Shown here one piece after another: positions 43,100 to 50,866 of a DNA stretch of 64,000 bases. The stretch covers positions 335,098-399,097 of the forward strand of contig NKJG01000002.1 in assembly GCA_002256395.1 (NCBI GenBank). The letters run 5' to 3'. This stretch comes from Bacteroidetes bacterium B1(2017). Lineage in GTDB: Bacteria; Bacteroidota; Bacteroidia; UKL13-3. How positions within the stretch are numbered: the stretch's first letter is position 1; each line of letters begins with the position of its first letter. Under the pieces are notes generated by a model. It saw only the letters and a list, made by a program, of their open reading frames with translations. It ran no database searches and was not told the origin of the DNA. Both the position numbers and the translations under genes were made by a program.

Positions 43100-44983
43100 G
43101 TGCATAAAAAGGCAATCGTTTTATTAGCTGTGATCCTCTGGCAATTGCCTAAACTAGCGAATGCCCAAAAGGATAGTAGTAAGCAGGTGCCCTACCCAAC
43201 CCAGTTTTTTACTGAGTTTGCTTTGGACAGAAATTTGGGGCTGGTGTATGAAGACACCGTAATTAGGCGCAACGAAATTTACCATACCTATTTCAAAAAG
43301 AACGTGATGTTTCAAGACCTCGGAAACATTGGAACTCCTGGTCGTAGTATGTTTTTTGATTGGAACAGAACAACCGATTTTGTTTTAGGATTTAACCCCT
43401 ACCAAAGCTATTATAAAACCCCTCAAGAATCGAGATATTACCATACTAAAAAGCCTTACGCCGATTTTACCTATACCCAAGGTCAAAAGGAAATGTTATT
43501 ATTTAGTGGGAAGTATTTTATGAACTTTACACCGCGCTTTAATATTGGAGTAGATTACGATAGGGTGACCTCACAAGGCTTTTACCCACGCCAATATACA
43601 AGTGGGTATTTTACCAATATAGCGAGCAATTACACGAGCAAAAACAACAGGTATGGCATACTTGCCAATGCTATTTGGAATAGAGGAGTTGTTGACGAAA
43701 ATGGAGGTATTAAAAGCGATTCTTTATTTGAAAGTTTGCGAGGGGTAAATAAAGCTGCTCCTGTTAAATTGGCAAATTGCCAAAGTAGGTTTAGGAGTAA
43801 AACGTATTATGCCAAACAGTATTTTTATTTAGGATCAATGAAAGAATTGATTAAGGATGAAGATACTAGTTATTATTTAAGTAGAGCAGGATTTATTTCT
43901 CATACCATACGCTATGATGTAGATAATTTTTATTTTGATAACCCTAGCGGTAACAAAGACAGTACACTCTTTCCTTCTGCCAACATTGATACTTCAGGCG
44001 TTTTTTATGATTCTATTTCTAGTAAAACGTTAATGAATAGATTGGCGTATGCCTATTGGACAAAAAGTAATGAATATCAACAAAGCTATATTGAATTTGC
44101 CCTTTCGCATAAGTATATAAATGTAAATCAAATGGGTTTGGCTAATACGTATCAAAATGTATGGGGTGAGGCCAAATTAGAACGCCTACCAAAAACTGCT
44201 CAGAATATTGGCATAAGGTTAGCTGCTTCCTACTGTATGAGTGGGTATAATCAAAACGATTTTAAATTAGGGGGAGATTTAAAATTCCTTTTCAAGAATT
44301 TTGATGTTTCTGGCAGTTTTAATAACCAATTATTACAACCCGATTATACCCTCACAAACTATAATTCTGCCCCATTTAGCTGGAGTAAAAACTATTCTAA
44401 AATAAATGTTACCCAATGGCGTGCAGGTATTGGTACTAAAAGGTTCAGACATAATTTTACAGCCATATTTAACCAATATATTATTGCCAATTGGGTGTAT
44501 TATGGAAAAGAAGTTACCCCAACCCAAAGCAGCGATATTTTGGTTATTAATACCCTCGAAGCAAATAAGACTTTTCAATTGGGTTGGTTCTTTTTTGAAA
44601 ACAAATTGATGCTTCAAAAATCTAATTTAGACATTGTTCAATTGCCTACTATGGGAGCTAATTTGCGCTACTATTTAAATGGAACTTTGTTTAGAAAAGC
44701 ACTCCTATTTCAATTGGGTGCTGAGGTATTTTACAATACCGCCTATTATGGAAACGCCTACAATCCATCGGCTAGAGCCTTTTATTTGCAAGATCAAACC
44801 AAGATTGGCAATTATCCATTAATAGATGTTTTTGTCACAGGCCAAATTATGACGGCCACTTTGTTTGCCAAGTTTGAACATATTAATATGGATTGGCAAA
44901 CTACAGGATATTATTATACACCGCATTATCCTTTGCCTGTTAGAGCTTTTAGATTTGGTATCCGATTAAGGTTGTACAACTAA
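43100..44983 (+). CDS. putative porin, Porin_10-type outer-membrane beta barrel
   Basis: A GTG at 43100 precedes a signal peptide (AIVLLAVILWQLPKLANAQ). The 627-residue protein opens with FFTEFALDRNLGLVYEDT..IYHTYFKK and NIGTPGRSMFFDWN, features of the Bacteroidota putative porin family. Long alternating Tyr/Phe strands follow and the chain ends with AFRFGIRLRLYN, a normal barrel closing strand. It is 9 bp after the second choice-of-anchor B gene, so barrel and surface proteins are likely one transcript. Substrate unknown. Its stop overlaps the convergent amidinotransferase stop by 4 bp. Confidence 0.85.
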   Translation: MHKKAIVLLAVILWQLPKLANAQKDSSKQVPYPTQFFTEFALDRNLGLVYEDTVIRRNEIYHTYFKKNVMFQDLGNIGTPGRSMFFDWNRTTDFVLGFNPYQSYYKTPQESRYYHTKKPYADFTYTQGQKEMLLFSGKYFMNFTPRFNIGVDYDRVTSQGFYPRQYTSGYFTNIASNYTSKNNRYGILANAIWNRGVVDENGGIKSDSLFESLRGVNKAAPVKLANCQSRFRSKTYYAKQYFYLGSMKELIKDEDTSYYLSRAGFISHTIRYDVDNFYFDNPSGNKDSTLFPSANIDTSGVFYDSISSKTLMNRLAYAYWTKSNEYQQSYIEFALSHKYINVNQMGLANTYQNVWGEAKLERLPKTAQNIGIRLAASYCMSGYNQNDFKLGGDLKFLFKNFDVSGSFNNQLLQPDYTLTNYNSAPFSWSKNYSKINVTQWRAGIGTKRFRHNFTAIFNQYIIANWVYYGKEVTPTQSSDILVINTLEANKTFQLGWFFFENKLMLQKSNLDIVQLPTMGANLRYYLNGTLFRKALLFQLGAEVFYNTAYYGNAYNPSARAFYLQDQTKIGNYPLIDVFVTGQIMTATLFAKFEHINMDWQTTGYYYTPHYPLPVRAFRFGIRLRLYN

Positions 44984-45912
44984 AAGAACATCATTTTCAT
45001 ACAAAATACACTTCCACCAGATTTCATATATTCACTGGTTTCTACTTCAAAAATGGTATAGCCACATTTGTTTAAAGCCGCTTTTGCAGCAACACTGCCC
45101 AACTGCAGTATGGCTGCCTTCTTATTGGTTTTTTGGTTGTTTACCACATGTGCATTTAAACAAAAGGTGGCTATCGCTTCCTCCATTGGAATTTCTAATA
45201 CTTCTTCAAAACATTGATGAATAAGCGCTAACCCTTCTTCTGTAAATGCTTCTTTACATAACATTACTTGTGTTTCGGATAAAGGTACAAAGCAGGTATC
45301 GAGGTGATAAAAATTTTCGTTTATTAACTCTAATGCAATTACCGGAACAGAAAGTTGCTCCGATAATTCTTCATAAGCTGTTTTATTACTTCTATGTCCG
45401 TAACCACCATATAACAAAAGCTTACCCGGGTGCGGAATGGTATCTCCCATTCCTTCAAAAAGCGGAGTTTTAGCAAAATGTCTTGGTTGGTACCCCATTT
45501 CTAAAAAATAGTTTTCAAAAAAAGGAACCTCACGTTGTCTGCTAGGGTGGCGCATACGGCTCATCCAAACTTCTCTCTTTTGGTTTGGCCCCATCCAAGG
45601 AAAGGTTTGATTGGCGCAAAAAACCATGTCTTCACAACCTTTGACTCCAAGTATAATTTTTAAACCCTCAATAAGGCCTTGATCCAAAAGCTGCGCATAG
45701 ACAAACTTTAAATCACTCCATTGTTTAAGCGCTAGTTCCTTATTCAATTGCTGAGCCATACCCTCCATATGAACATTTTTCACATCAATGATATCAAAGT
45801 ACTCTGGACTGCACATAAGCACCTGTAGCGGTTCTTCCCTCCTTTTTAAGTCATTTATGGTAAAAGGTAATTTTCCCGTGGTATAAACTTTGAAATTTTC
45901 GGCACTTGTCAT
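44980..45912 (-). CDS. amidinotransferase/arginine deiminase-fold enzyme
   Basis: I start at the ATG at 45912 (MTSAENFKVY); 45939 adds nine residues. The 310-residue protein has the guanidine-modifying superfamily pattern: VLMCSPEYFDI, CANQTFPW, MRHPSRQREVPFF, a FEGMGDTI acidic motif, the catalytic His in NFYHLDTCFVPL, and the catalytic Cys in SGGSVFCMKMMFF at the end. Relatives are dimethylargininase-like and citrulline-forming enzymes in many bacteria. No signal peptide, so cytoplasmic. It is divergent from the exported deiminase-like gene at 45989. Confidence 0.82.
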   Translation of the reverse strand: MTSAENFKVYTTGKLPFTINDLKRREEPLQVLMCSPEYFDIIDVKNVHMEGMAQQLNKELALKQWSDLKFVYAQLLDQGLIEGLKIILGVKGCEDMVFCANQTFPWMGPNQKREVWMSRMRHPSRQREVPFFENYFLEMGYQPRHFAKTPLFEGMGDTIPHPGKLLLYGGYGHRSNKTAYEELSEQLSVPVIALELINENFYHLDTCFVPLSETQVMLCKEAFTEEGLALIHQCFEEVLEIPMEEAIATFCLNAHVVNNQKTNKKAAILQLGSVAAKAALNKCGYTIFEVETSEYMKSGGSVFCMKMMFF

Positions 45913-45988
45913 ATGTTCGAATGGTATTAATAAACGCAAACATAGGTATAATCTATAACAGAATTAGCCTTTGGTTCGAATCAAAAAT

Positions 45989-47857
45989 ATGAGAAAAAAT
46001 ATCCTTAAAAATGTAGCAGTAGCTATTTTATTCTTGAGTTTTGCCATTACTGTAACTGCTCAAACCAAGCGCCCAGGTAAGAAACCCGCTTACCAAACAG
46101 AACAGGAAAAGGCTCTTAGAAATGCCAGCAAAACAGAGCAGCTATTCAAGACCTCACTTCATAAAATGGTACCCAATAATATTGTTTTACCAGGTGAGTT
46201 TGAAGAATCGCAAGCAGTTGCTATAAGCTGGAGTTTTGATTACGATGCTAATGGTAACCCAACAGGAGTTGATTTAACAACCGTTTATGGCGATGTATCT
46301 GCTCAATTAGCTGATGCCATTCAAAAAGAATGTACCGTTTGGATTAGAGTTTTATACAATGGCGATACGACCAAAATCTTGAACTTTATGACAGCTAGAG
46401 GCACGCCTCTTAAGAATTATAAGTTTATGGTTACTAGTGGCGACGATTGGTGGACGCGTGATTATGGCCCAATGGCCTTTTATTCTAAGAACCTAGATAG
46501 CATTGGCTTTGTGGATATGAAATACTATGATGGCAGAGATTACGATAATGTTTTTCCGGCACAAATGGCTGCAGCCATGGGGTATGAAAACTATGTTACG
46601 CAACTAAACTCAGAAGGTGGTAACCTTATGGGAGATGGATATGGACGATTGTTTTTTAGTGATGTCATTCCAACTATCAATGGAGAGAATGGCGTGCACT
46701 CTTCGCCATGGAGCCAACAACAAACTTTTGATACCTTAAGGCAAATTTTTAACACTCCCGATTTAAGCAATTTGGTTTCCTTGAAATGTGATGGAGGAAC
46801 GGGACATATTGATTTATATGTGAAGCTAATGGATGAGCAATCTTTAATAGTAGCGCAATATCCATCACAGATTACTGCTAACGATAAACAAATTATTGAG
46901 GATAATTACCAATATCTATTGGGTTTAAAATCAACCTATGGAAGGCCATTTAGAATTTTTAGAGTAGAGCATCCTACAGACGATAATGGCAATCATACAG
47001 TAAGAACATGCAATCAATTAAACAACGATGCACGTAATTTTATAAATGGATTAACAGTAAATGGCAGCTTCATTTTTCCATCGTATTATGATGGTAAAAC
47101 TGGCAATGCAGCGCAACATGCAAGAATTATGGCCTATTACAAGAAGTTGTTTCCAGGATATAAAATTGTTCCAATTGATAGCAGAGATTTATCTCCTTTA
47201 GGTGGCGCCATCCATTGTATTACCATGCAAATTCCGGTGGAAGACCCAATTCGTTTTTGGCATCCAAGTGTAGATGGAATAGTACCTGCTTTGCCAAAAT
47301 ACCATATCGTTTCTAAAATTGATACAAAGTCGGGTGTGCAAAATGCGGCCTGTTATTGGGTAAAGAACAATGATACAACTTGGAATAAAGTTAGCTTAAC
47401 AGATAGCAGTGGTTATTGGGTTGGCGATATTGAAAATGCTAAGCTACAAGGAAGCGATAGTGTGTATTATTATTTGGAGGCAAAAAGCAATTCGGGTAGA
47501 ACCTCTACGAAGCCTTTAAACGCAAAAGCTGGAGGTTATTACCAAATGCGTTTAACCTATGCAACAGCCCAAAATGACGTATTGATTGAAAGCACCAATC
47601 ACTTGTTTAACGCTTGGCCAAACCCAGCAAGCGACCATGTTACATTTGGATTTAAGTTGATTGAAACAGCACAAATAAAAATTCAATTGAGAGACCTAAA
47701 CGGCAAATTACTTCAAGAAATTGACCTTGGAAATAAGGCTGAAGGGAATCACCAAACCAGCATTCAAACAAGCAACTATCCTGCTGGAATCTATTTATAC
47801 CAAATGCTTGTGAATGATGTACCTTTGATGGGTAAGAAACTAGTTTTACAAAAATAA
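45989..47857 (+). CDS. secreted peptidylarginine deiminase-like protein with T9SS tail
   Basis: From the ATG at 45989 the product has 622 residues: a signal peptide to TVTAQ25, a PAD_porph/agmatine deiminase-fold domain (about 65-420), a linker with an Ig-like beta domain, and a type A T9SS tail (WPNPASDHVTFGF, YPAGIYLYQML, GKKLVLQK). Catalytic residues match the layout of P. gingivalis PPAD: Trp155-x-x-Asp158 in DDWWTRDYGP, His273-x-Asp275 in GTGHIDLYV, Asn358, and Cys410 in GGAIHC. PPAD citrullinates C-terminal arginines of proteins; agmatine deiminase is the alternative reaction. The domain order (catalytic, Ig-like, CTD) is that of PPAD. Confidence 0.85.
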   Translation: MRKNILKNVAVAILFLSFAITVTAQTKRPGKKPAYQTEQEKALRNASKTEQLFKTSLHKMVPNNIVLPGEFEESQAVAISWSFDYDANGNPTGVDLTTVYGDVSAQLADAIQKECTVWIRVLYNGDTTKILNFMTARGTPLKNYKFMVTSGDDWWTRDYGPMAFYSKNLDSIGFVDMKYYDGRDYDNVFPAQMAAAMGYENYVTQLNSEGGNLMGDGYGRLFFSDVIPTINGENGVHSSPWSQQQTFDTLRQIFNTPDLSNLVSLKCDGGTGHIDLYVKLMDEQSLIVAQYPSQITANDKQIIEDNYQYLLGLKSTYGRPFRIFRVEHPTDDNGNHTVRTCNQLNNDARNFINGLTVNGSFIFPSYYDGKTGNAAQHARIMAYYKKLFPGYKIVPIDSRDLSPLGGAIHCITMQIPVEDPIRFWHPSVDGIVPALPKYHIVSKIDTKSGVQNAACYWVKNNDTTWNKVSLTDSSGYWVGDIENAKLQGSDSVYYYLEAKSNSGRTSTKPLNAKAGGYYQMRLTYATAQNDVLIESTNHLFNAWPNPASDHVTFGFKLIETAQIKIQLRDLNGKLLQEIDLGNKAEGNHQTSIQTSNYPAGIYLYQMLVNDVPLMGKKLVLQK

Positions 47858-47875
47858 GTAGCGCATATATTGAAT

Positions 47876-48628
47876 ATGAAAACTAAAACAAACCGTAAAG
47901 ATTTTATCAAAACCTCTGCCCTATTGGGTTTAGGAGCATTAACCTTTGGCGTAAATGCGGAGCCGATAGTTGCTGAACCAACAGCAAAGGAAGCCGATAG
48001 TAAGCCAACAAATGGCAAATATGAACTACCAGCACTAGGATATGCTTATAATAGCTTAGAGCCATTTATTGATGCCCAAACCATGGAAATTCATTATAGC
48101 AAACACCATCAGGCGTATATCAATAAATTAAACGAGGCTATGGATAAAGAACCTAGTTTAAAAAACAAAAGCATAGAGGAGTTATTGCTGAACCTAGCCT
48201 CTGTGCCAGCAAGTGTTAAAGGTGCAGTGCGCAATCATGGTGGTGGGCATTGGAACCATAGTTTCTTTTGGAAATCATTAAAAACAGGAACATCAATGGG
48301 TTCAGAATTTACCAAATTGGCTACAGCTTCTTTTGGAGACATTGAGAATTTTAAAACCACCTTTGAAAAGGTTTCTATGGGTGTATTTGGATCTGGATGG
48401 GTATGGGTTATATTGCAAAACAAGCAATTAAAGATTGTTACCTCAGCCAACCAAGATAATCCATTAATGGATGCCGCAGCGGTTCCAGAAATGATGCCTA
48501 AAGTGATTTTAGGAATAGATTTATGGGAACATGCCTACTATTTAAAACACCAAAATAAGCGAATTGACTATGTAACGGGCTTTTGGAATGTAGTAAATTG
48601 GGATGAAATTGAGGGACTTCTGAAGTAA
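47876..48628 (+). CDS. exported Fe/Mn superoxide dismutase
   Basis: The ATG at 47876 gives 250 residues. The first 25 (TNRKDFIKTSALLGLGALTFG) look like a Tat-type signal with Arg-Lys instead of Arg-Arg. The SOD domain follows: YELPALGYAYNSLEPFID, MEIHYSKHHQAYINKLN, GGHWNHSFFWKSL, WVWVILQN, and IDLWEHAYYLKHQNKR, with all four metal ligands (His, His, Asp, His). It removes superoxide, here in the periplasm or outside, which is less usual than the cytoplasmic form. It is 18 bp downstream of the deiminase-like gene and may be co-transcribed. Confidence 0.93.
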   Translation: MKTKTNRKDFIKTSALLGLGALTFGVNAEPIVAEPTAKEADSKPTNGKYELPALGYAYNSLEPFIDAQTMEIHYSKHHQAYINKLNEAMDKEPSLKNKSIEELLLNLASVPASVKGAVRNHGGGHWNHSFFWKSLKTGTSMGSEFTKLATASFGDIENFKTTFEKVSMGVFGSGWVWVILQNKQLKIVTSANQDNPLMDAAAVPEMMPKVILGIDLWEHAYYLKHQNKRIDYVTGFWNVVNWDEIEGLLK

Positions 48629-48640
48629 TTGCAATTTTTT

Positions 48641-48671
48641 TTTGATTATTAATTTTCATTGAATACTTTCG
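48641..48671 (+). promoter_or_regulatory. promoter for tRNA-His
   Basis: TTTG (48641-48644) and TACTTTCG (48664-48671) are separated by 19 bp, and the tRNA begins 12 bp after the -7 box. The same spacing occurs at the tRNA-Arg promoter. Confidence 0.7.
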
Positions 48672-48683
48672 CACTCCCAAAAT

Positions 48684-48759
48684 GGTGGTTTTAGCTCAGT
48701 TGGTTAGAGCGCCTGATTGTGGTTCAGGAGGTCGCCGGTTCGAGCCCGGTATTCCACCC
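48684..48759 (+). tRNA. tRNA-His (anticodon GTG)
   Basis: The D arm is AGCTCAGTTGGTTAGAGC. The anticodon arm CCTGA-TTGTGGT-TCAGG carries GTG at 48719-48721, and the T arm is GCCGG-TTCGAGC-CCGGT. The acceptor GGTGG pairs with CCACC, but the next two positions read T-T on both sides and are unpaired, so the acceptor stem is weak at its base. The first G may be the extra G-1 of tRNA-His. Confidence 0.88.
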
Positions 48760-48769
48760 CATTTTTAAG

Positions 48770-48803
48770 AAAAAGCCCTTGCGTATGTGAGGGCTTTTTT
48801 TTT
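48770..48803 (+). terminator. Rho-independent terminator of tRNA-His
   Basis: AAAAAGCCCT and AGGGCTTTTT form a perfect 10-bp stem around a 10-nt loop, followed by more T. It begins about 10 bp after the tRNA. Confidence 0.93.
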
Positions 48804-48826
48804 GGCCTTGGGAAGTGGACATTGGG

Positions 48827-48882
48827 AAGGGAGATTTGACCGATTTTTACGGGATTTAGGAGAGTATAAAGTAAATTGTGTA
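48827..48882. repeat. diverged relative of the end of the 512-865 repeat region
   Basis: AAGGGAGAT, then TTTTTACGGGATT, then AGTATAAAGTAAATTGTGTA follow in the same order as AAGGGAGAT, TTTTTACGAGATT and AGTATAAGGTAGATTGTGTA at 788-865, with a shorter spacer. It lies between the tRNA-His terminator and the next gene. Confidence 0.5.
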
Positions 48883-48901
48883 AATTGGATTTGAAAATAT
48901 T

Positions 48902-49630
48902 ATGAAACGTACATCTAGATTCATACTTGCTGGTATTGGCATTTTTTTAAGTATTGCCTTTATTGCTATTAAATTCAAGCAAAACCCAATTGAATCTAAA
49001 ATTCTATCCTATGAAGTAGATTTAAAAAAACAAGATTTGCAGCTCTATTGGAAAAATGATGCTGGAGAAATAATAGGAAGTTTGGGTAATTTGAAAACCT
49101 ATGTGGAAAGTAAAAATAGAATATTACTTTTTGCCATGAATGGAGGAATGTATTTAAGAGATCAACGACCGCAAGGTCTCTTTATACAAAACTTTGAAAC
49201 CTACACTCTTATTGATACGAGTAGTGGAAATGGAAACTTTTACCTTAAGCCAAATGGAGTTTTTTATATCACTGATAAAAATACTCCAATCATTTGTATG
49301 AGCACTAATTTTATAGAAAGAGAAACCATAAAATTTGCCACCCAATCTGGTCCTATGCTAGTAATAGACGGACAAATACATCCTGAGTTTAAAGAGGGTT
49401 CAACAAATGTGAATATTAGAAATGGCGTTGGAATATTGCCCAATAACAAGGTAATTTTTGCCATTACTAAGGAGCCTATCAACCTATTTGATTTTGCTAC
49501 TTATTTCCAATCTATAGGATGCAAAAACGCGCTTTACCTCGATGGGTATGTTTCCAGAATGTACTTACCTCAAAAGAATTGGATTCAAACCGATGGGAAT
49601 TTTGGGGTGATGATTGGGGTAACAAAATAA
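48902..49630 (+). CDS. phosphodiester glycosidase family protein (NAGPA/DUF2233-like)
   Basis: An N-terminal membrane anchor or signal (FILAGIGIFLSIAFIAI) precedes a 210-residue domain with the family's markers: LLFAMNGGMYLRDQRPQGLFI, FYLKPNGVFYI, FATQSGPMLVIDGQIH, RNGVGILPNNKVIFAITKEP, and CKNALYLDGYVSRMY. This is the fold of the human uncovering enzyme NAGPA and its bacterial relatives, which cut GlcNAc-phosphodiester or similar bonds, often in cell-wall polymers. It probably acts in the periplasm. Confidence 0.85.
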   Translation: MKRTSRFILAGIGIFLSIAFIAIKFKQNPIESKILSYEVDLKKQDLQLYWKNDAGEIIGSLGNLKTYVESKNRILLFAMNGGMYLRDQRPQGLFIQNFETYTLIDTSSGNGNFYLKPNGVFYITDKNTPIICMSTNFIERETIKFATQSGPMLVIDGQIHPEFKEGSTNVNIRNGVGILPNNKVIFAITKEPINLFDFATYFQSIGCKNALYLDGYVSRMYLPQKNWIQTDGNFGVMIGVTK

Positions 49631-49712
49631 GAATAGAGCAAACAGTCTTTCAGAGTTTTTGTAATACGCTGTGTTTTTTGTTATTTGTTGGGAAATTAAT
49701 AGTTCAAAATTA

Positions 49713-50315
49713 ATGACCAGCAGCCTAGAAATTAAACTCATTACCGAACCAGATATAGAAGAGGTATTGGCTATTTATACCCAGTATGTTTTACATACCA
49801 GTATCACTTTTGAGCATACTGTTCCAAGTTTTGAAGAATATGCCCAAAGGGTAAATACCAATACTCAAAAGTACCCCTGGTTAATTGCCAAACAAGGTAC
49901 AAACATTGTTGGATTTGCCTATTGCAGCACGCATAGATACAGAGAAGCCTATCAATGGTCGCCAGAATCTACTATCTATATGGCACCCAATTTCCAGGGG
50001 AAGGGAATTGGAAAATTATTGTATTCAACTCTTTTTGAGCTATTGAAAATGCAAGGATTTGTGAATGTATTTGCTGGAGTAGTTATTCCAAATCCTAAGA
50101 GTATTGCCTTACATAAATCGTGTGGTTTTGAGGAGATTGGAATCTTTAAAAAAATAGGCTACAAACAAGGTACTTGGCACGATACCTTTTGGTTTCAATT
50201 GGCTCTAGCAGAACATACCCAAAATCCAATAGAACCAGTAAGCTTAAACAAAATATATCAAACAGAAGAGTTTATAAACATCCTTTCTAAAGCAAATCAA
50301 AGCCATACCATATGA
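49713..50315 (+). CDS. GNAT acetyltransferase, phosphinothricin-acetyltransferase-like
   Basis: The ATG at 49713 gives 200 residues. IEEVLAIYTQYVLHTSITFEH, PSFEEYAQRV, GFAYCSTHRYREAYQW, ESTIYMAPNFQGKGIGKLLYSTL (CoA-binding Q/RxxGxG/A) and HKSCGFEEIGIFKKIGYK match the PAT/YncA-type GNATs that acetylate phosphinothricin, methionine sulfoximine or related amino acids. About 30 extra C-terminal residues are unusual. It overlaps the following GNAT gene by 4 bp (ATGA). Confidence 0.88.
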   Translation: MTSSLEIKLITEPDIEEVLAIYTQYVLHTSITFEHTVPSFEEYAQRVNTNTQKYPWLIAKQGTNIVGFAYCSTHRYREAYQWSPESTIYMAPNFQGKGIGKLLYSTLFELLKMQGFVNVFAGVVIPNPKSIALHKSCGFEEIGIFKKIGYKQGTWHDTFWFQLALAEHTQNPIEPVSLNKIYQTEEFINILSKANQSHTI

Positions 50316-50866
50316 AACCTATAATTGAAACAGAACGCCTATTATTAAGAGAATTAGTTTCAACAGATGTGCAAGCATTCTATGAGTTAGACTCGAACCC
50401 AGAAGTGCACAAATACCTTGGAAGTAATGCCGCAACAAGCATGGAGGAATGTAGCGCCATGATTGAATTTATTCAAAAACAGTATCAAGAAAATGGCATT
50501 GGAAGATGGGCTATGATAGAAAAAGAAAGTGGTCATTTTATTGGTTGGACAGGCTTAAAACTCATGAAAACAACTGTTAATAATCGTACTGATTTTTTGG
50601 ATGTAGGCTACAGACTTATTCAGAACTATTGGGGTAAAGGGTATGCGACAGAATCTACGGTTGCCTCCTTAAAATATGCCTTCGAAAACCTTAAAGCGCA
50701 AGAAGTAATTGGAATTACTCATATTGACAATCTTGCATCGAGAAGAGTTTTAGAAAAATGCGGACTTAAATTTATTGAAACCTTTACTTGGCTAGAATGG
50801 GGAAATACGGAGTGTAATTGGTTAAAAATTTCGAAAGAAGAATGGATAGCTCACAATGAAAATTAG
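50312..50866 (+). CDS. GNAT acetyltransferase, RimJ/RimL-like
   Basis: A 184-residue protein with IETERLLLRELVSTDVQAFYEL at the start, GRWAMIEKESGHFIGWTGL, a GYRLIQNYWGKGYATESTV acetyl-CoA loop, and HIDNLASRRVLEKCGLKF, the usual RimL-like arrangement. Substrate unknown: ribosomal protein N-termini or small amines are possible. It is coupled to both neighbours by short overlaps (4 and 11 bp), forming a three-gene unit 49713-51971. Confidence 0.9.
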   Translation: MKPIIETERLLLRELVSTDVQAFYELDSNPEVHKYLGSNAATSMEECSAMIEFIQKQYQENGIGRWAMIEKESGHFIGWTGLKLMKTTVNNRTDFLDVGYRLIQNYWGKGYATESTVASLKYAFENLKAQEVIGITHIDNLASRRVLEKCGLKFIETFTWLEWGNTECNWLKISKEEWIAHNEN

